DNA from: JBDIBB01 sp039812685
GTDB taxonomy: Bacteria; Acidobacteriota; Vicinamibacteria; Vicinamibacterales; JAFNAJ01
Length of the DNA stretch: 25,656 nt
Assembly: GCA_039812685.1 (NCBI GenBank)
Contig: JBDIBB010000055.1
Span: forward strand, 1-25,656
Direction of reading: 5' to 3'
Made by a program: the position numbers and the translations under genes
Part shown: piece by piece, positions 1 to 10,416 of the stretch
Numbering within the stretch: the first letter of the stretch is position 1
Layout: each line of letters begins with the position of its first letter
The notes under the pieces: model-generated
Seen by the model: only the letters and a program-made list of their open reading frames with translations
Told to the model about the DNA's origin: nothing
The model's database searches: none

Positions 1-858
1 GGCGAGTCGAAGCAGACCTACCTCCGAGGGACGCACGGCCAACTCTGGGGTCGTCCGGCGCTCGGGCAGGACGCGAAGTTCCTCCTGACGCACTTCGCGC
101 AGTGCCCGGACTGCGGCGCGTCGATGGTGGTCTCCACGCGCGCGGTCGGCACCGGCAAGTCGCGGCGACGCGAGCACATCTTGGAGTGCTCCGGCTGGCG
201 ACGGAAGGGCCGGACGGTCTGCCAGAACGACCGCGTCATCCCGCTCCGGCTCGCCGAAGCGCTCGTCTGCGATGCCGTCGCCGACGACGTCCTCCGGCCG
301 GACGTGCTCGGCGCGGCGCTGGACCGCGCGGCGACGGTCCTGCTCGCCGGACGGGCGGGCCGGGCCTCGGAGCGCGCGCGGCTCGTCGCGCGGCTCGACG
401 CCATCGAGACGGAGGTCGCCCGCCTGACGGACGCGCTCGCGCACGGCGTGGCGGTGGCGAGCATCGCGGAGGCGATGGCGGGCCGGGAGCGCGAGCGGGA
501 CGAGCTTCGGCTACAGGTCGCGGCGCTCGACGCCGTGCCCGTCTTCGGTCCGGCCGACCGTGACGCGCTGACGGCGGAGCTACAGGTCGTGCTCGACGAC
601 TGGCGCGAGGGCCTGCGGACGTCGCTGGCGCAAGGGCGGCAGATTCTCCGGAAGCTGATTCGCGGCCGGGTGACGTTCCGGCCGGACGTCCGCGACGGCA
701 CGAAGGGCTGGCGCGTCGAGGGGGTCGGGACGATTCGGCCGCTCCTCGTCGGGCACCTGCCGACCGAAGGGGCGGCGTCGGGTGGGGCGCTGGCCGACGT
801 GAACGGCGTTCACGGGCTGGCGTCCCCGACGGGATTCGAACCCGTGTTTCAGCCTTGA
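1..858 (+). CDS. Serine recombinase, C-terminal part (5'-truncated by window edge)
   Basis: The reading frame is open from the first base and ends at TGA 856-858. The visible 285 residues match the C-terminal half of large serine recombinases. A zinc beta-ribbon near residues 28-75 has cysteines in CPDC, LEC and VCQN, and is followed by a long charged helical segment rich in Arg, Glu and Leu (about residues 115-170) that fits the coiled coil of this family. The resolvase catalytic domain with its serine must lie left of the window. The last 13 or so codons (SPTGFEPVFQP and just before) are the antisense reading of the tRNA-Glu gene, so the host tRNA supplies the stop codon. Such proteins carry out site-specific integration or excision of mobile elements. 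The family call is firm. The exact element type is unknown. Confidence 0.85.
   Translation, partial: GESKQTYLRGTHGQLWGRPALGQDAKFLLTHFAQCPDCGASMVVSTRAVGTGKSRRREHILECSGWRRKGRTVCQNDRVIPLRLAEALVCDAVADDVLRPDVLGAALDRAATVLLAGRAGRASERARLVARLDAIETEVARLTDALAHGVAVASIAEAMAGRERERDELRLQVAALDAVPVFGPADRDALTAELQVVLDDWREGLRTSLAQGRQILRKLIRGRVTFRPDVRDGTKGWRVEGVGTIRPLLVGHLPTEGAASGGALADVNGVHGLASPTGFEPVFQP
799..813 (-). terminator. Small hairpin just past the tRNA-Glu 3' end
   Basis: GTGAAC-GGC-GTTCAC forms a perfect 6-bp stem with a 3-nt loop, beginning 5 nt beyond the tRNA CCA end. It has no U-tract. It could help end tRNA transcription or could be part of the recombination site. It lies inside the recombinase reading frame. 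Confidence 0.3.
818..858. other. Probable integration (attachment) site within tRNA-Glu 3' half
   Basis: The recombinase gene runs directly into the 3' part of the intact tRNA-Glu, and the integrase gene lies on the side of the tRNA 3' end. This is the usual geometry of an element integrated into a tRNA gene. Only one element end is in view, so the crossover core and the second copy of the repeat cannot be defined. Confidence 0.55.
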
Positions 859-892
859 AAGGGCCGCGTCCTGACCCCTGGACGACGGGGAC
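818..892 (-). tRNA. tRNA-Glu (anticodon UUC)
   Basis: Reading the minus strand from 892 to 818 gives a full 75-nt cloverleaf. The acceptor stem is GTCCCCG paired with CGGGGAC, the D-arm begins GTCC and closes with GGAC, and the anticodon stem CGGCC/GGCTG encloses loop CTTTCAA with anticodon TTC. The T-arm is ACGGG-TTCGAAT-CCCGT. The discriminator is G and the CCA end is encoded. The sequence closely follows the bacterial tRNA-Glu pattern. Its 3' half is shared with the end of the recombinase gene on the other strand. Confidence 0.95.
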
Positions 893-932
893 GCTCGAAG
901 GATGGATGCGATCGCGGCGACCGCAACGGGCA

Positions 933-938
933 ATCTTA
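933..938 (-). promoter_or_regulatory. Candidate -10 box of tRNA-Glu
   Basis: On the minus strand TAAGAT lies about 40 nt before the tRNA 5' end. No clear -35 was seen. Confidence 0.35.
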
Positions 939-1063
939 GCACGTCGCGGTCACGCCCCCGCCGACCCCACCCCGTCCGGCCAGCCAGCCGCGATCCTCCT
1001 GCTGGCGGCGTGCCGCCCCCGCGCGCCCGCCGGCACGCGCCGGCCGCCCCGCGCCCAATTCGG

Positions 1064-1069
1064 TAGAAT
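1064..1069 (+). promoter_or_regulatory. Candidate -10 box (TAGAAT) of the K+ channel gene
   Basis: TAGAAT ends 9 nt before the ATG at 1079, which predicts a transcript start within a few bases of the ATG and so a leaderless or near-leaderless mRNA. No Shine-Dalgarno sequence is seen. The rest of 893-1078 shows only GC-rich sequence. Confidence 0.45.
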
Positions 1070-1078
1070 CGGCCCGCC

Positions 1079-2797
1079 ATGAAGTTCATGGGCAGCCAGT
1101 TCGCCTACCTCACCAGCGAGCGCGAGATGCGCCGGAACCTGCGCTCGCTCGTGCGCTACTTCCTGTTCCTCACCCTCGTCATCGGCTCCTACAGCGTGCT
1201 CTTCCACGTCATCAAGCTCAACGTGGAGCACGAAGCCCACTCCTGGATCACGGGCTTCTACTGGACGCTGGTCGTGATGACGACGCTGGGGTTCGGCGAC
1301 ATCACGTTCTCGAGCGACATCGGGCGCGCCTTCAGCGTGCTCGTGCTGCTCTCGGGCGTCGTCCTGCTGCTCGTGATGCTCCCGTTCCTCTTCATCCGGC
1401 TCTTCTACGCGCCCTGGCTCGAGGCGCGCGTGCGGCTGCGCGCGCCGCGCGAGCTGCCCAACGGCACACGCGACCACGTCATCCTCACCGAACTCGACGA
1501 CGTCGCGGCGGGGTTGGTCGGACGGCTGCGCGAAGCCGGGACGACCTACGCGATCATCGAACCCGACCCGGCCCGCGCCGCCCAGCTCATCGGCGACGAC
1601 CTCTCGGTGGTGGCCGGCGAGAACGACAGCGGCGAAACCTACCAGCGCCTGCGCGCCGGCGCCGCCCGGCTCGTGCTCGCCAACTGCGCCGACACGACCA
1701 ACACGAACATCACCCTCACGGTCCGCGAGGTGGCCCCCGGCGTCCCGATCGTCGCCATCGTCGAGGAGGAGGAATCGGTCGACATCCTGCGCCTCTCGGG
1801 CGCGACGCACGTCCTGCCGCTCAAACTGCAACTGGGCGAGTCGCTGGCCAACCGCGTGGACGCGGGTGGCGCCGAGGCGCACGTGATCGCGGCGCTGGGC
1901 GACCTGCAACTGGCCGAACTCCCGGTACGGGGAACGATGCTGGCCGGCCGCGCCATTCGCGACACGCACCTGCGCGAGCGCACGGGGCTCAACGTGGTCG
2001 GCATCTGGGAACGGGGACGCCTGCGCCCGGCCTATCCCGCCACGGTCGTCCCGGGCGACGCTGTGGCCGTCGTCGTCGGCACGGCCGCGCAGGTGACGGC
2101 GCTCGACGCCCTGATGCCGGAGCGCCAGGCGCCGACGGCGCCGGTCATCGTCATCGGCGGGGGAAAGGTGGGGCAGGCCGCGGCCCGGGCGCTCAAGCGC
2201 AAGGGCCTCCCGGTGCACGTGCTGGATCGCTCCGAACAGGTCCTGGCGCCGCTGGCGCCCGACGTCGACCGCGTGTTCGCCGGCGACGCCGCGGATCGCC
2301 AGCTGCTCGAACGCGCGGGGATCGGCGCGGCGCCGTCGGTGCTGCTCACCACCAACGACGATGCGATGAACATCTACCTGGCGGTCTACTGCCGCCGGTT
2401 GAATCCGGACGTGCGCATCGTCAGCCGCATCACGCACGAGCGCAACGTGGAGGCGATTCATCGCGCGGGCGCCGACTTCGCCCTCAGTTACAGCTCGCTG
2501 GGCGTGGAGGCGGTGCTGTCGATTCTCCGCGGCCACGAGCTCGTCGTGCTCGGCGAGGGCGTGGAGCTGTTCGTCATCCCCGTCCCCGGCTCGCTGGCCA
2601 ACCGGCCGCTGAGGGAGTCGGCCATCGGATCGAAGACGGGGCTGAGCGTCGTGGCGCTGCGGCGTGACGGCGAACTGGTCACGCAGCTCACCGCCGGGAC
2701 GATGCTCGAACCGGACGCGGAACTGCTCACCCTCGGCAGCCTGGAACAGCGGCGGACGTTCGCCGAAGCGTTCGAGGGCAACCACGCGCGGCGGTAG
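1079..2797 (+). CDS. Potassium channel protein with pore module and two RCK (TrkA-N/TrkA-C) domains
   Basis: This 572-residue protein has two hydrophobic helices (about 24-45 and 83-108) flanking a pore loop with filter TTLGFGD at 68-74, the mark of two-TM K+-selective (or NaK-like) channels. The cytoplasmic part is two tandem RCK units. The first (about 133-340) has a degenerate nucleotide loop. The second (about 350-572) has the canonical GGGKVGQ Rossmann loop near 359-365 and a TrkA-C-like end. RCK rings gate the pore in response to nucleotides or ions at the inner membrane. The ATG at 1079 is chosen because a -10-like box lies just before it; an in-frame ATG at 1088 is an alternative. The gene appears monocistronic, with a hairpin just past its stop. 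Confidence 0.9.
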   Translation: MKFMGSQFAYLTSEREMRRNLRSLVRYFLFLTLVIGSYSVLFHVIKLNVEHEAHSWITGFYWTLVVMTTLGFGDITFSSDIGRAFSVLVLLSGVVLLLVMLPFLFIRLFYAPWLEARVRLRAPRELPNGTRDHVILTELDDVAAGLVGRLREAGTTYAIIEPDPARAAQLIGDDLSVVAGENDSGETYQRLRAGAARLVLANCADTTNTNITLTVREVAPGVPIVAIVEEEESVDILRLSGATHVLPLKLQLGESLANRVDAGGAEAHVIAALGDLQLAELPVRGTMLAGRAIRDTHLRERTGLNVVGIWERGRLRPAYPATVVPGDAVAVVVGTAAQVTALDALMPERQAPTAPVIVIGGGKVGQAAARALKRKGLPVHVLDRSEQVLAPLAPDVDRVFAGDAADRQLLERAGIGAAPSVLLTTNDDAMNIYLAVYCRRLNPDVRIVSRITHERNVEAIHRAGADFALSYSSLGVEAVLSILRGHELVVLGEGVELFVIPVPGSLANRPLRESAIGSKTGLSVVALRRDGELVTQLTAGTMLEPDAELLTLGSLEQRRTFAEAFEGNHARR

Positions 2798-2799
2798 CG

Positions 2800-2822
2800 G
2801 CCCGGCTGGCGCCCGGCCGGGC
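2800..2822 (+). terminator. Hairpin after the K+ channel gene
   Basis: GCCCGGC and GCCGGGC form a perfect 7-bp stem with a 9-nt loop, 2 nt after the channel stop codon. No U-tract follows. It abuts the candidate -10 of the next unit. Confidence 0.4.
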
Positions 2823-2828
2823 TATCAT
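2823..2828 (+). promoter_or_regulatory. Candidate -10 box (TATCAT) for the PEBP/TSUP unit
   Basis: TATCAT in a GC-rich setting, 70 nt before the ATG at 2898 and 26 nt before a 15-codon open frame at 2854. Confidence 0.35.
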
Positions 2829-2853
2829 CGTGGCGGTCGGGGGCCAACCCACC

Positions 2854-2901
2854 ATGCCGCCGGGTCGATGGTGCGGCCCCTCGCGAGGAGCGCACTCATG
2901 A
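2854..2901 (+). CDS. Possible 15-codon leader peptide overlapping the next start codon
   Basis: An ATG at 2854 opens a frame of 15 codons whose TGA (2899-2901) overlaps the ATG (2898-2900) of the PEBP gene in an ATGA junction, the arrangement used for translational coupling. It follows the -10-like TATCAT by 26 nt but has no Shine-Dalgarno sequence. It may be chance. Confidence 0.2.
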   Translation: MPPGRWCGPSRGAHS

Positions 2902-3527
2902 AGCTGTGGAGCAACAGTTGGGCCGATGGCGGGCGCATCCCGCCGCACTTCGCCGCCGGGCGGTTCCACGACACGGCCGGCGTGACGTTCTCCGACAACC
3001 TCAACCCGCACCTGGCGTGGAGCGGCCTGCCGGCGGGCACGAAGTCGCTGGTGCTGATCTGCCACGACCGCGACGTGCCGAGCGTTGCCGACGATGTGAA
3101 CAGGACCGACCGCGAGATCCCGGCCGGCCTGGCTCGCGTCGACTTCTTCCACTGGGTGCTGGTGGACCTGCCCGCCTCGTTGTCGACGATCGGGCAGGGC
3201 GAGTTCAGCCGCGGCTTCACCGCGCGCGGCAAACCCGGTCCAGCCACGCTGCACGGCGCGCGCCACGGCATCAACGACTACACGGGGTGGTTCGCGGGCA
3301 ACCCCGAGATGGCCGGCGACTACTACGGGTACGACGGCCCGTTCCCGCCCTTCAACGACTCGATCGTGCACCACTACGTGTTCACGCTCTGCGCGCTGCC
3401 GGTGGAGCGGCTGGCCATCGAAGGACGCTTCACGGGCGGCGATGTTCGCGCGGCGATCGCGGGCCAGGTGCTCGCCGAAGCCGAGTTCTCCGGCACTTAC
3501 ACGCTGAACCGGAGGCTGGCAGGCTGA
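2898..3527 (+). CDS. YbhB/YbcL family Raf-kinase-inhibitor-like (PEBP) protein
   Basis: This 209-residue protein is of the bacterial phosphatidylethanolamine-binding-protein type. The conserved core includes a DRDVP ligand-pocket motif near residue 58, an FFHWVLVDLP strand, and a GPFPPFNDSIVHHY segment matching the family's GPP...HRY signature. Family members are small, mostly cytoplasmic proteins of uncertain bacterial role. The start at 2898 is preferred because GAGGAG sits 7 nt upstream; an in-frame ATG at 2868 lacks this. The protein is a little longer than the usual 150-180 residues because of an insertion (residues about 65-115). Its stop lies 5 nt before the next start, so it probably forms one transcript with the TSUP permease. 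Confidence 0.88.
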   Translation: MKLWSNSWADGGRIPPHFAAGRFHDTAGVTFSDNLNPHLAWSGLPAGTKSLVLICHDRDVPSVADDVNRTDREIPAGLARVDFFHWVLVDLPASLSTIGQGEFSRGFTARGKPGPATLHGARHGINDYTGWFAGNPEMAGDYYGYDGPFPPFNDSIVHHYVFTLCALPVERLAIEGRFTGGDVRAAIAGQVLAEAEFSGTYTLNRRLAG

Positions 3528-3532
3528 CGCCG

Positions 3533-4264
3533 TTGTCGCCGGACATCCTCTATTACGTGGCCGCGGGATTCGCCGCGCAGCTCATCGACGGCACGCTGGG
3601 CATGGCCTACGGGGTCAGCGCCTCGACGCTGCTGCTGTCGATGGGCATCCCGCCGCCGGTGACGAGCGCGACCGTACACGCCGCCGAGTGCTTCACCACG
3701 GGTGCGTCGGCCGTGTCGCACCACGCGTTCGGCAACGTGGATCCGCAGCTCTTCCGGCGGCTCGTCGGCCCGGGCATCGCCGGGGCCGTGCTGGGCGCCA
3801 CCGTGCTCAGCAGCCTGCCCGCGGAGAGGCTGACCAGGTACGTCGCCGTCTACCTGCTCGCGATGGGGATCGTCATCATCGTGAAGTCGATCCGCGAGTT
3901 CCCGCCGCGGGCGGTCACGTCTCACGTCGCGCCGCTCGGCTTCGCCGGTGCGCTGCTCGATGCGATGGGCGGCGGCGGCTGGGGCCCGATCGTCGCCTCC
4001 ACGCTCATCGCGCGGGGCAACCACGTGCGCCGGACCGTGGGGACGGTGAACGCCGCGGAGTTCTTCGTGACGCTCGCGGCCTCGGCCACCTTCATCGTGA
4101 CCCTGGGGCTGTCGCACTGGCCGATCATCGCCGGCCTGGCGCTGGGCGGACTCATCGCGGCGCCCATCGGCGCCTGGCTCTGCACGCGCGTCCCGGTCAG
4201 GCCCCTCATGGGCATCGTGGGCGTGCTGGTGATTCTCCTCAGCCTGCGAACGCTGCTGCGCTGA
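3533..4264 (+). CDS. TSUP (TauE/SafE-like) sulfite/organosulfur exporter family permease
   Basis: This is a 243-residue hydrophobic protein with the two half-repeats typical of the TSUP family. The N-terminal repeat carries FAAQLIDGTLGMAYGVS and a HAAECFTTGASA segment. The second repeat carries GFAGALLDAMGGGGWGP. Several membrane helices follow to the C-terminus, with no soluble domain. Members move sulfite, sulfoacetate or related anions, but substrate cannot be read from sequence. No ATG fits: TTG at 3533 is used here, while CTG 3524 overlapping the previous stop (CTGA) lies 8 nt after GGAGG (3511-3515) and is a real alternative. It is tightly linked to the PEBP gene. Confidence 0.85.
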   Translation: MSPDILYYVAAGFAAQLIDGTLGMAYGVSASTLLLSMGIPPPVTSATVHAAECFTTGASAVSHHAFGNVDPQLFRRLVGPGIAGAVLGATVLSSLPAERLTRYVAVYLLAMGIVIIVKSIREFPPRAVTSHVAPLGFAGALLDAMGGGGWGPIVASTLIARGNHVRRTVGTVNAAEFFVTLAASATFIVTLGLSHWPIIAGLALGGLIAAPIGAWLCTRVPVRPLMGIVGVLVILLSLRTLLR

Positions 4265-4289
4265 GTCATCCGGCGACGATTCACGAGCG

Positions 4290-4306
4290 CCGGCGCCCCA
4301 CGCCGG
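4290..4306 (+). terminator. Hairpin after the TSUP gene
   Basis: CCGGCG-CCCCA-CGCCGG is a perfect 6-bp stem with a 5-nt loop, 25 nt past the TSUP stop and 8 nt before the next -10-like box. No U-tract. Confidence 0.3.
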
Positions 4307-4313
4307 GACGGGC

Positions 4314-4319
4314 GATAAT
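4314..4319 (+). promoter_or_regulatory. Candidate -10 box (GATAAT) of the CapA-like gene
   Basis: GATAAT lies 6 nt before the ATG at 4326, which predicts a leaderless transcript. Confidence 0.45.
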
Positions 4320-4325
4320 CGCGTC

Positions 4326-5558
4326 ATGCCGTCCGCCGCGCATCCACGCCGTCCTTCCCGCCGCGTCGCGCGACACCGCGCGGCGCGCGCCCGGATCCTC
4401 GTAGCCGCCGACTGGGCGCCGATTCGCGCCTTCGACGCCCCGATGCGCCAGGGCCCCCTGGCCGTCTACGGCGACCTGCTGCCCATCCTCCGCGACGCGG
4501 ACCTGCGCATCGTCAACTGCGAGTGCGCCCTGACGCGCGCCGATTCGGCAGTCTGGAAGAGCGGCGCGGTCTTCAAGGGCGCGCCCGAACACGTGGGCGC
4601 GCTCACCGCCGCGGGATTCGACGTGGCCTGTCTCGCCAACAACCATGTGCTCGACTACGGCGTCGCCGGCCTGCGCGACACGCTGCGGCTGCTCGAGCGG
4701 CACGGCGTGCACACGGTGGGCGCGGGGCTGACCGAGGCCGATGCCTGCGCGCCGCTTGCCATCACCGCGGGGGGCGTGCGCGTGCACGTGGTGAACTTCA
4801 GCGAGGGCGAGGATCTCACGGCCGCGCGCGGCGGGCCGGGAGTGTTCGGCTGGGACATCGACCGCGTGACGGCCCTTGTCCGGCGCTGCAAGCGGACGGG
4901 CGGGCTCGTCATCGCCATCGGTCACTGCGGCCTCGAATACGTACCGTTTCCACCCACGTACGTCGTCGACGCGTTCCGCGCGATCGCCGACGCCGGGGCC
5001 GACGCCGTCATCGGCCACCACCCCCACGTGCCGCAGGGCGTGGAAGTGCGCAACGGCACGCCGATCGCCTACAGCCTCGGCAACTTCGTGTTCTTCCAGC
5101 CGGTGGATCTCCACTTCCGGAAGGTCGGCTTCCTCGTCACGCTGGAGGTGGCGGGCGAGAAGGTCGAGGCCATGGAACTGCACCCGTACCGCATCGGCGA
5201 CGCGGGCCTGCGGACGCTCGACGATGGTGAGGCGCGCGGGTTCAGACGCGACCTGGATCGTGTGTCGCGCCCGTTCCGCACGGCGCGAGGCCACGCGCGC
5301 GCATGGGACGCCTACCTGGCGCACTACGGTCAGGACGGTTTCACGGCCGAGGTGCTGGGCATCCTCGAGCGGATGAAGACCGAGCGGCAGAAGGGGGCGG
5401 CCATGTTCCGCAACCGCGTGACGACGATGCAGCACGCGGAGTTGTGGCGCGCGGCGCTGACGCGCCTGATGGCCGATGCCCCCGCGCCGCCGTCGCGACC
5501 GGCGCTGGCCATCGTCGACGACTGGCTGACGCGCCGCGTCAGCTCGCCGGCAGGTTGA
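4326..5558 (+). CDS. CapA-family metallophosphatase-like protein (poly-gamma-glutamate biosynthesis type)
   Basis: This 410-residue protein shows the CapA motif series: ILVAADWAP (about 24-32), NCECAL at 64-69, LANNHVLDYG at 103-112, GHCGLEY near 199, HHPHVPQG near 230 and AYSLGNFVFF after it. These correspond to the metal-binding residues of the calcineurin-like fold. In Bacillus, CapA (PgsA) takes part in synthesis and export of poly-gamma-glutamate, but many CapA homologues have unknown roles. No signal peptide or TM segment is visible; the first 20 residues are basic and Arg/Pro-rich. The last 20 nt overlap the tail of the convergent Ddl-like gene. Neighbouring D-glutamate-type genes make a peptide or polyglutamate role worth considering, but that is inference. 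Confidence 0.88.
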   Translation: MPSAAHPRRPSRRVARHRAARARILVAADWAPIRAFDAPMRQGPLAVYGDLLPILRDADLRIVNCECALTRADSAVWKSGAVFKGAPEHVGALTAAGFDVACLANNHVLDYGVAGLRDTLRLLERHGVHTVGAGLTEADACAPLAITAGGVRVHVVNFSEGEDLTAARGGPGVFGWDIDRVTALVRRCKRTGGLVIAIGHCGLEYVPFPPTYVVDAFRAIADAGADAVIGHHPHVPQGVEVRNGTPIAYSLGNFVFFQPVDLHFRKVGFLVTLEVAGEKVEAMELHPYRIGDAGLRTLDDGEARGFRRDLDRVSRPFRTARGHARAWDAYLAHYGQDGFTAEVLGILERMKTERQKGAAMFRNRVTTMQHAELWRAALTRLMADAPAPPSRPALAIVDDWLTRRVSSPAG

Positions 5559-6531
5559 AGCGGCGCGCGGCGGCGTCGACGACCGTCTTCACCAGCCGCC
5601 GGTAGTCTTCCATGTAGCCGCCCGGCGACCGGTGATGGAGCGTGTAGAGCTGCGGTCCCCAGCTCTTGCCGGCCTTCAGGCCGGGGATTCCGTTGACCTC
5701 CATCACGCGCAGGAGGCCGTCGGCGCCTGTCTTCACGTCGATCCGGACGTGGTCGAGGCACCCCATGGCGCGGGCCGCCTGCGTCGCGACCGCGCTCGCC
5801 CCGGCGCCGCCCGGTCCGGCGTCGCTGATCTTCGTGAGGCCGACCCCCCGGAGATCCGCCCGCAGCACCTTGTGCCTGCCGTAATGCTGCGCGGGCACGC
5901 TCACGAGGCCGGGCAGGCACTCCTGTCGCTCGCCGTTGCCCACGAGCAGCACGGTGAACTCGTCACCCGGCAGGAAGTCCTCCACGAGCGCGGGCTGGCG
6001 GAACTCACGGTCGATCCAGGCCACCTGGCGGCGCAGCGCCTCCTCGGATTCCACGACGCTGTCATCGTTGACGCCCACCGAGCGCGACTCGCCGAGGGGC
6101 TTCACGAAGGCGGGGTAGCGGATCGCGGAGACATCGGCATCGTCGGCGCGGACCAGACGATGCGCGGGCACGGGGACGCCGCGCGCGGCCAGCAGGGCGT
6201 GGGTCCGGTACTTGTCGAGCATCACCTTCATCGTGGCGCTGCTGGATCCGACGTACGGGATGCCGCGCTGGTCGAACACGTCGGCCACCCACAGCCCGTC
6301 CTCGCTGGTGCCGATGTAGGCCTCCCGCGAGGTCACCTGATACAGCGCGCTCCAGACGATGTCGAAGTCGCCGCGGTCGAGGGCGGTGAAGAATTGCGCC
6401 TCGGTTTCGACCCAGGCGATCTCGGCAGCATCGCCCGAGGCCTCGAGGGCTTCGGCCATGGCTCGTGTCACGTCGAGAGGGCCCCAGCCCTGCGCATCTC
6501 CCCCCGGCCCGGTCAGCAGCAGCACGTTCAT
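5539..6531 (-). CDS. D-alanine--D-alanine ligase-like ATP-grasp protein
   Basis: This 330-residue ATP-grasp enzyme has Ddl-like order. SEDGLWVADVF near 96-106 and IPYVGSSSATMKVMLDK follow the substrate-loop and hinge pattern of Ddl. The ATP-binding lysine region is PAFVKPLGESRSVGVNDDS, with VEDFLPGDEFTVLLVG after it, and the metal-binding C-terminal motif is VMEVNGIPGL. The Ddl consensus HGxxGEDG and EVNTxPG are changed (TSEDG, EVNGIPG), so this is likely a paralogue joining other amino or hydroxy acids rather than the housekeeping cell-wall ligase. It is the last gene of a minus-strand run (oxidase, racemase, ligase) and begins 49 nt after the racemase stop. It may also have its own -10-like box. 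Confidence 0.82.
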   Translation of the reverse strand: MNVLLLTGPGGDAQGWGPLDVTRAMAEALEASGDAAEIAWVETEAQFFTALDRGDFDIVWSALYQVTSREAYIGTSEDGLWVADVFDQRGIPYVGSSSATMKVMLDKYRTHALLAARGVPVPAHRLVRADDADVSAIRYPAFVKPLGESRSVGVNDDSVVESEEALRRQVAWIDREFRQPALVEDFLPGDEFTVLLVGNGERQECLPGLVSVPAQHYGRHKVLRADLRGVGLTKISDAGPGGAGASAVATQAARAMGCLDHVRIDVKTGADGLLRVMEVNGIPGLKAGKSWGPQLYTLHHRSPGGYMEDYRRLVKTVVDAAARRFNLPAS

Positions 6532-6539
6532 GGCGCGTC

Positions 6540-6545
6540 AGTCTA
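6540..6545 (-). promoter_or_regulatory. Candidate -10 box (TAGACT) of the Ddl-like gene
   Basis: On the minus strand TAGACT ends 8 nt before the ATG at 6531, inside the 49-nt gap after the racemase. It could give an internal, near-leaderless start within the operon. Confidence 0.25.
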
Positions 6546-6580
6546 CTCCGAGTGCGACGTGGCGTTGGCCGCCGGCCGGC

Positions 6581-7474
6581 TCAGAACAGCGCCGGCACGT
6601 GCGTGTAGTCGCGCAGCGCGCGGGCCGTGGCGGGCGAGACCGGCTCGAGCAGTTCGGCGACGTTGTGGCGTTTGGCGTCGGGCAAGACCACCTTCGACAC
6701 GACCTGCACGCGCAGGACCGCTTCAGGCGCGGGCCGCAGGATGTCGGCTGCCGACAGGCGGGTCACGATGTCGCGCACCATCCGCCCGTTGGGATCCAGC
6801 GGCTCGACAGGCCGCGCGGCGTGCCGCGCGATCGCCGCCGACAACCGATCCGCCACCAGCCCGTAGTGCGTGCAGCAGAGCCCCGCCAGCAGCGGTGAAC
6901 CCGGCCCTGCGGCCGCCGCCGCCCTTCGCGCGCAGGTGTCGAGCAGCGCGTTGGTCGCGGGACCCGACGGCGCGGTCTCGATGGCAGTGGCGAGTCCATG
7001 GCAGGAGGCGCCGCCGATCCGGGCCGCGTCCACGCCACGCTCGATCAGCCTGCGGGCGTGGACGCCCGAGTCGATGGTGGTGCGCGTGCCGAGCAGCACG
7101 AGACTGCTCGCCGGCTTCGCGCGCAGGGCCTGCACGAACAGATCGACGCCGGCATCGACGATGCCCTGGACGGGGTAAGGCGCTCGGCGGCGGTGGGCCG
7201 TGTGCTCGTGGACGATCGACAGCGTGTTGCAGGCGATGACGAGCAGATCGGGCGACAGGCCGTCGAGGGCCGACAGCGCGCGGTCGAAGGCGGCGGCCCT
7301 GGCGGCGAGGTCGGGCAGATCGTTGTACCCGCGGCCTTCCTCGGGCCAGGCGTTCACGTAGGTGAGGCGCAGGCCGGTTGCCGCGACCTGGTCCCGCACG
7401 GCGCGCTCGAGGCCGGCGCACACGGCGAGGCCGCCGAGGCCTGAATCGGTGATGACCAGTTGCAGGGGGCGCAT
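6581..7474 (-). CDS. Divergent glutamate/aspartate racemase family protein (MurI-like)
   Basis: This 297-residue protein keeps the racemase two-cysteine scheme: DSGLGGLAV at 10-18, IACNTLS with Cys82, and GLCCTHYG with Cys200/Cys201 and His203. Cofactor-independent racemases use one cysteine on each face of the substrate. The MurI segment usually reading FGDTARxPYG is replaced by VNAWPEEGRGYNDLP, so it is not a standard cell-wall MurI. Similar variants are generally annotated only as Asp/Glu racemase family. It starts 36 nt after the dehydrogenase stop with no promoter-like box in the gap, so the two are probably cotranscribed. The product may be D-glutamate, D-aspartate or another D-acid; specificity is not readable from sequence. 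Confidence 0.82.
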   Translation of the reverse strand: MRPLQLVITDSGLGGLAVCAGLERAVRDQVAATGLRLTYVNAWPEEGRGYNDLPDLAARAAAFDRALSALDGLSPDLLVIACNTLSIVHEHTAHRRRAPYPVQGIVDAGVDLFVQALRAKPASSLVLLGTRTTIDSGVHARRLIERGVDAARIGGASCHGLATAIETAPSGPATNALLDTCARRAAAAAGPGSPLLAGLCCTHYGLVADRLSAAIARHAARPVEPLDPNGRMVRDIVTRLSAADILRPAPEAVLRVQVVSKVVLPDAKRHNVAELLEPVSPATARALRDYTHVPALF

Positions 7475-7510
7475 GTCGGAAGGCCGCAGGCGATCGCGCG
7501 CGTCACGACG

Positions 7511-10405
<2,895 letters not shown>

Positions 10406-10416
10406 GACACTGGGGT

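Noticed and set aside
950..2785. Long 611-codon open frame on the minus strand
   Set aside because: It is antisense to the K+ channel, whose frame has clear domain motifs. High GC makes long stop-free antisense frames common; this one translates to an Arg/His/Asp-rich string with no family pattern.
6581..7474. Calling the racemase simply murI
   Set aside because: Cysteine motifs fit, but the diagnostic FGDTARxPYG segment is replaced, so housekeeping identity is not supported.
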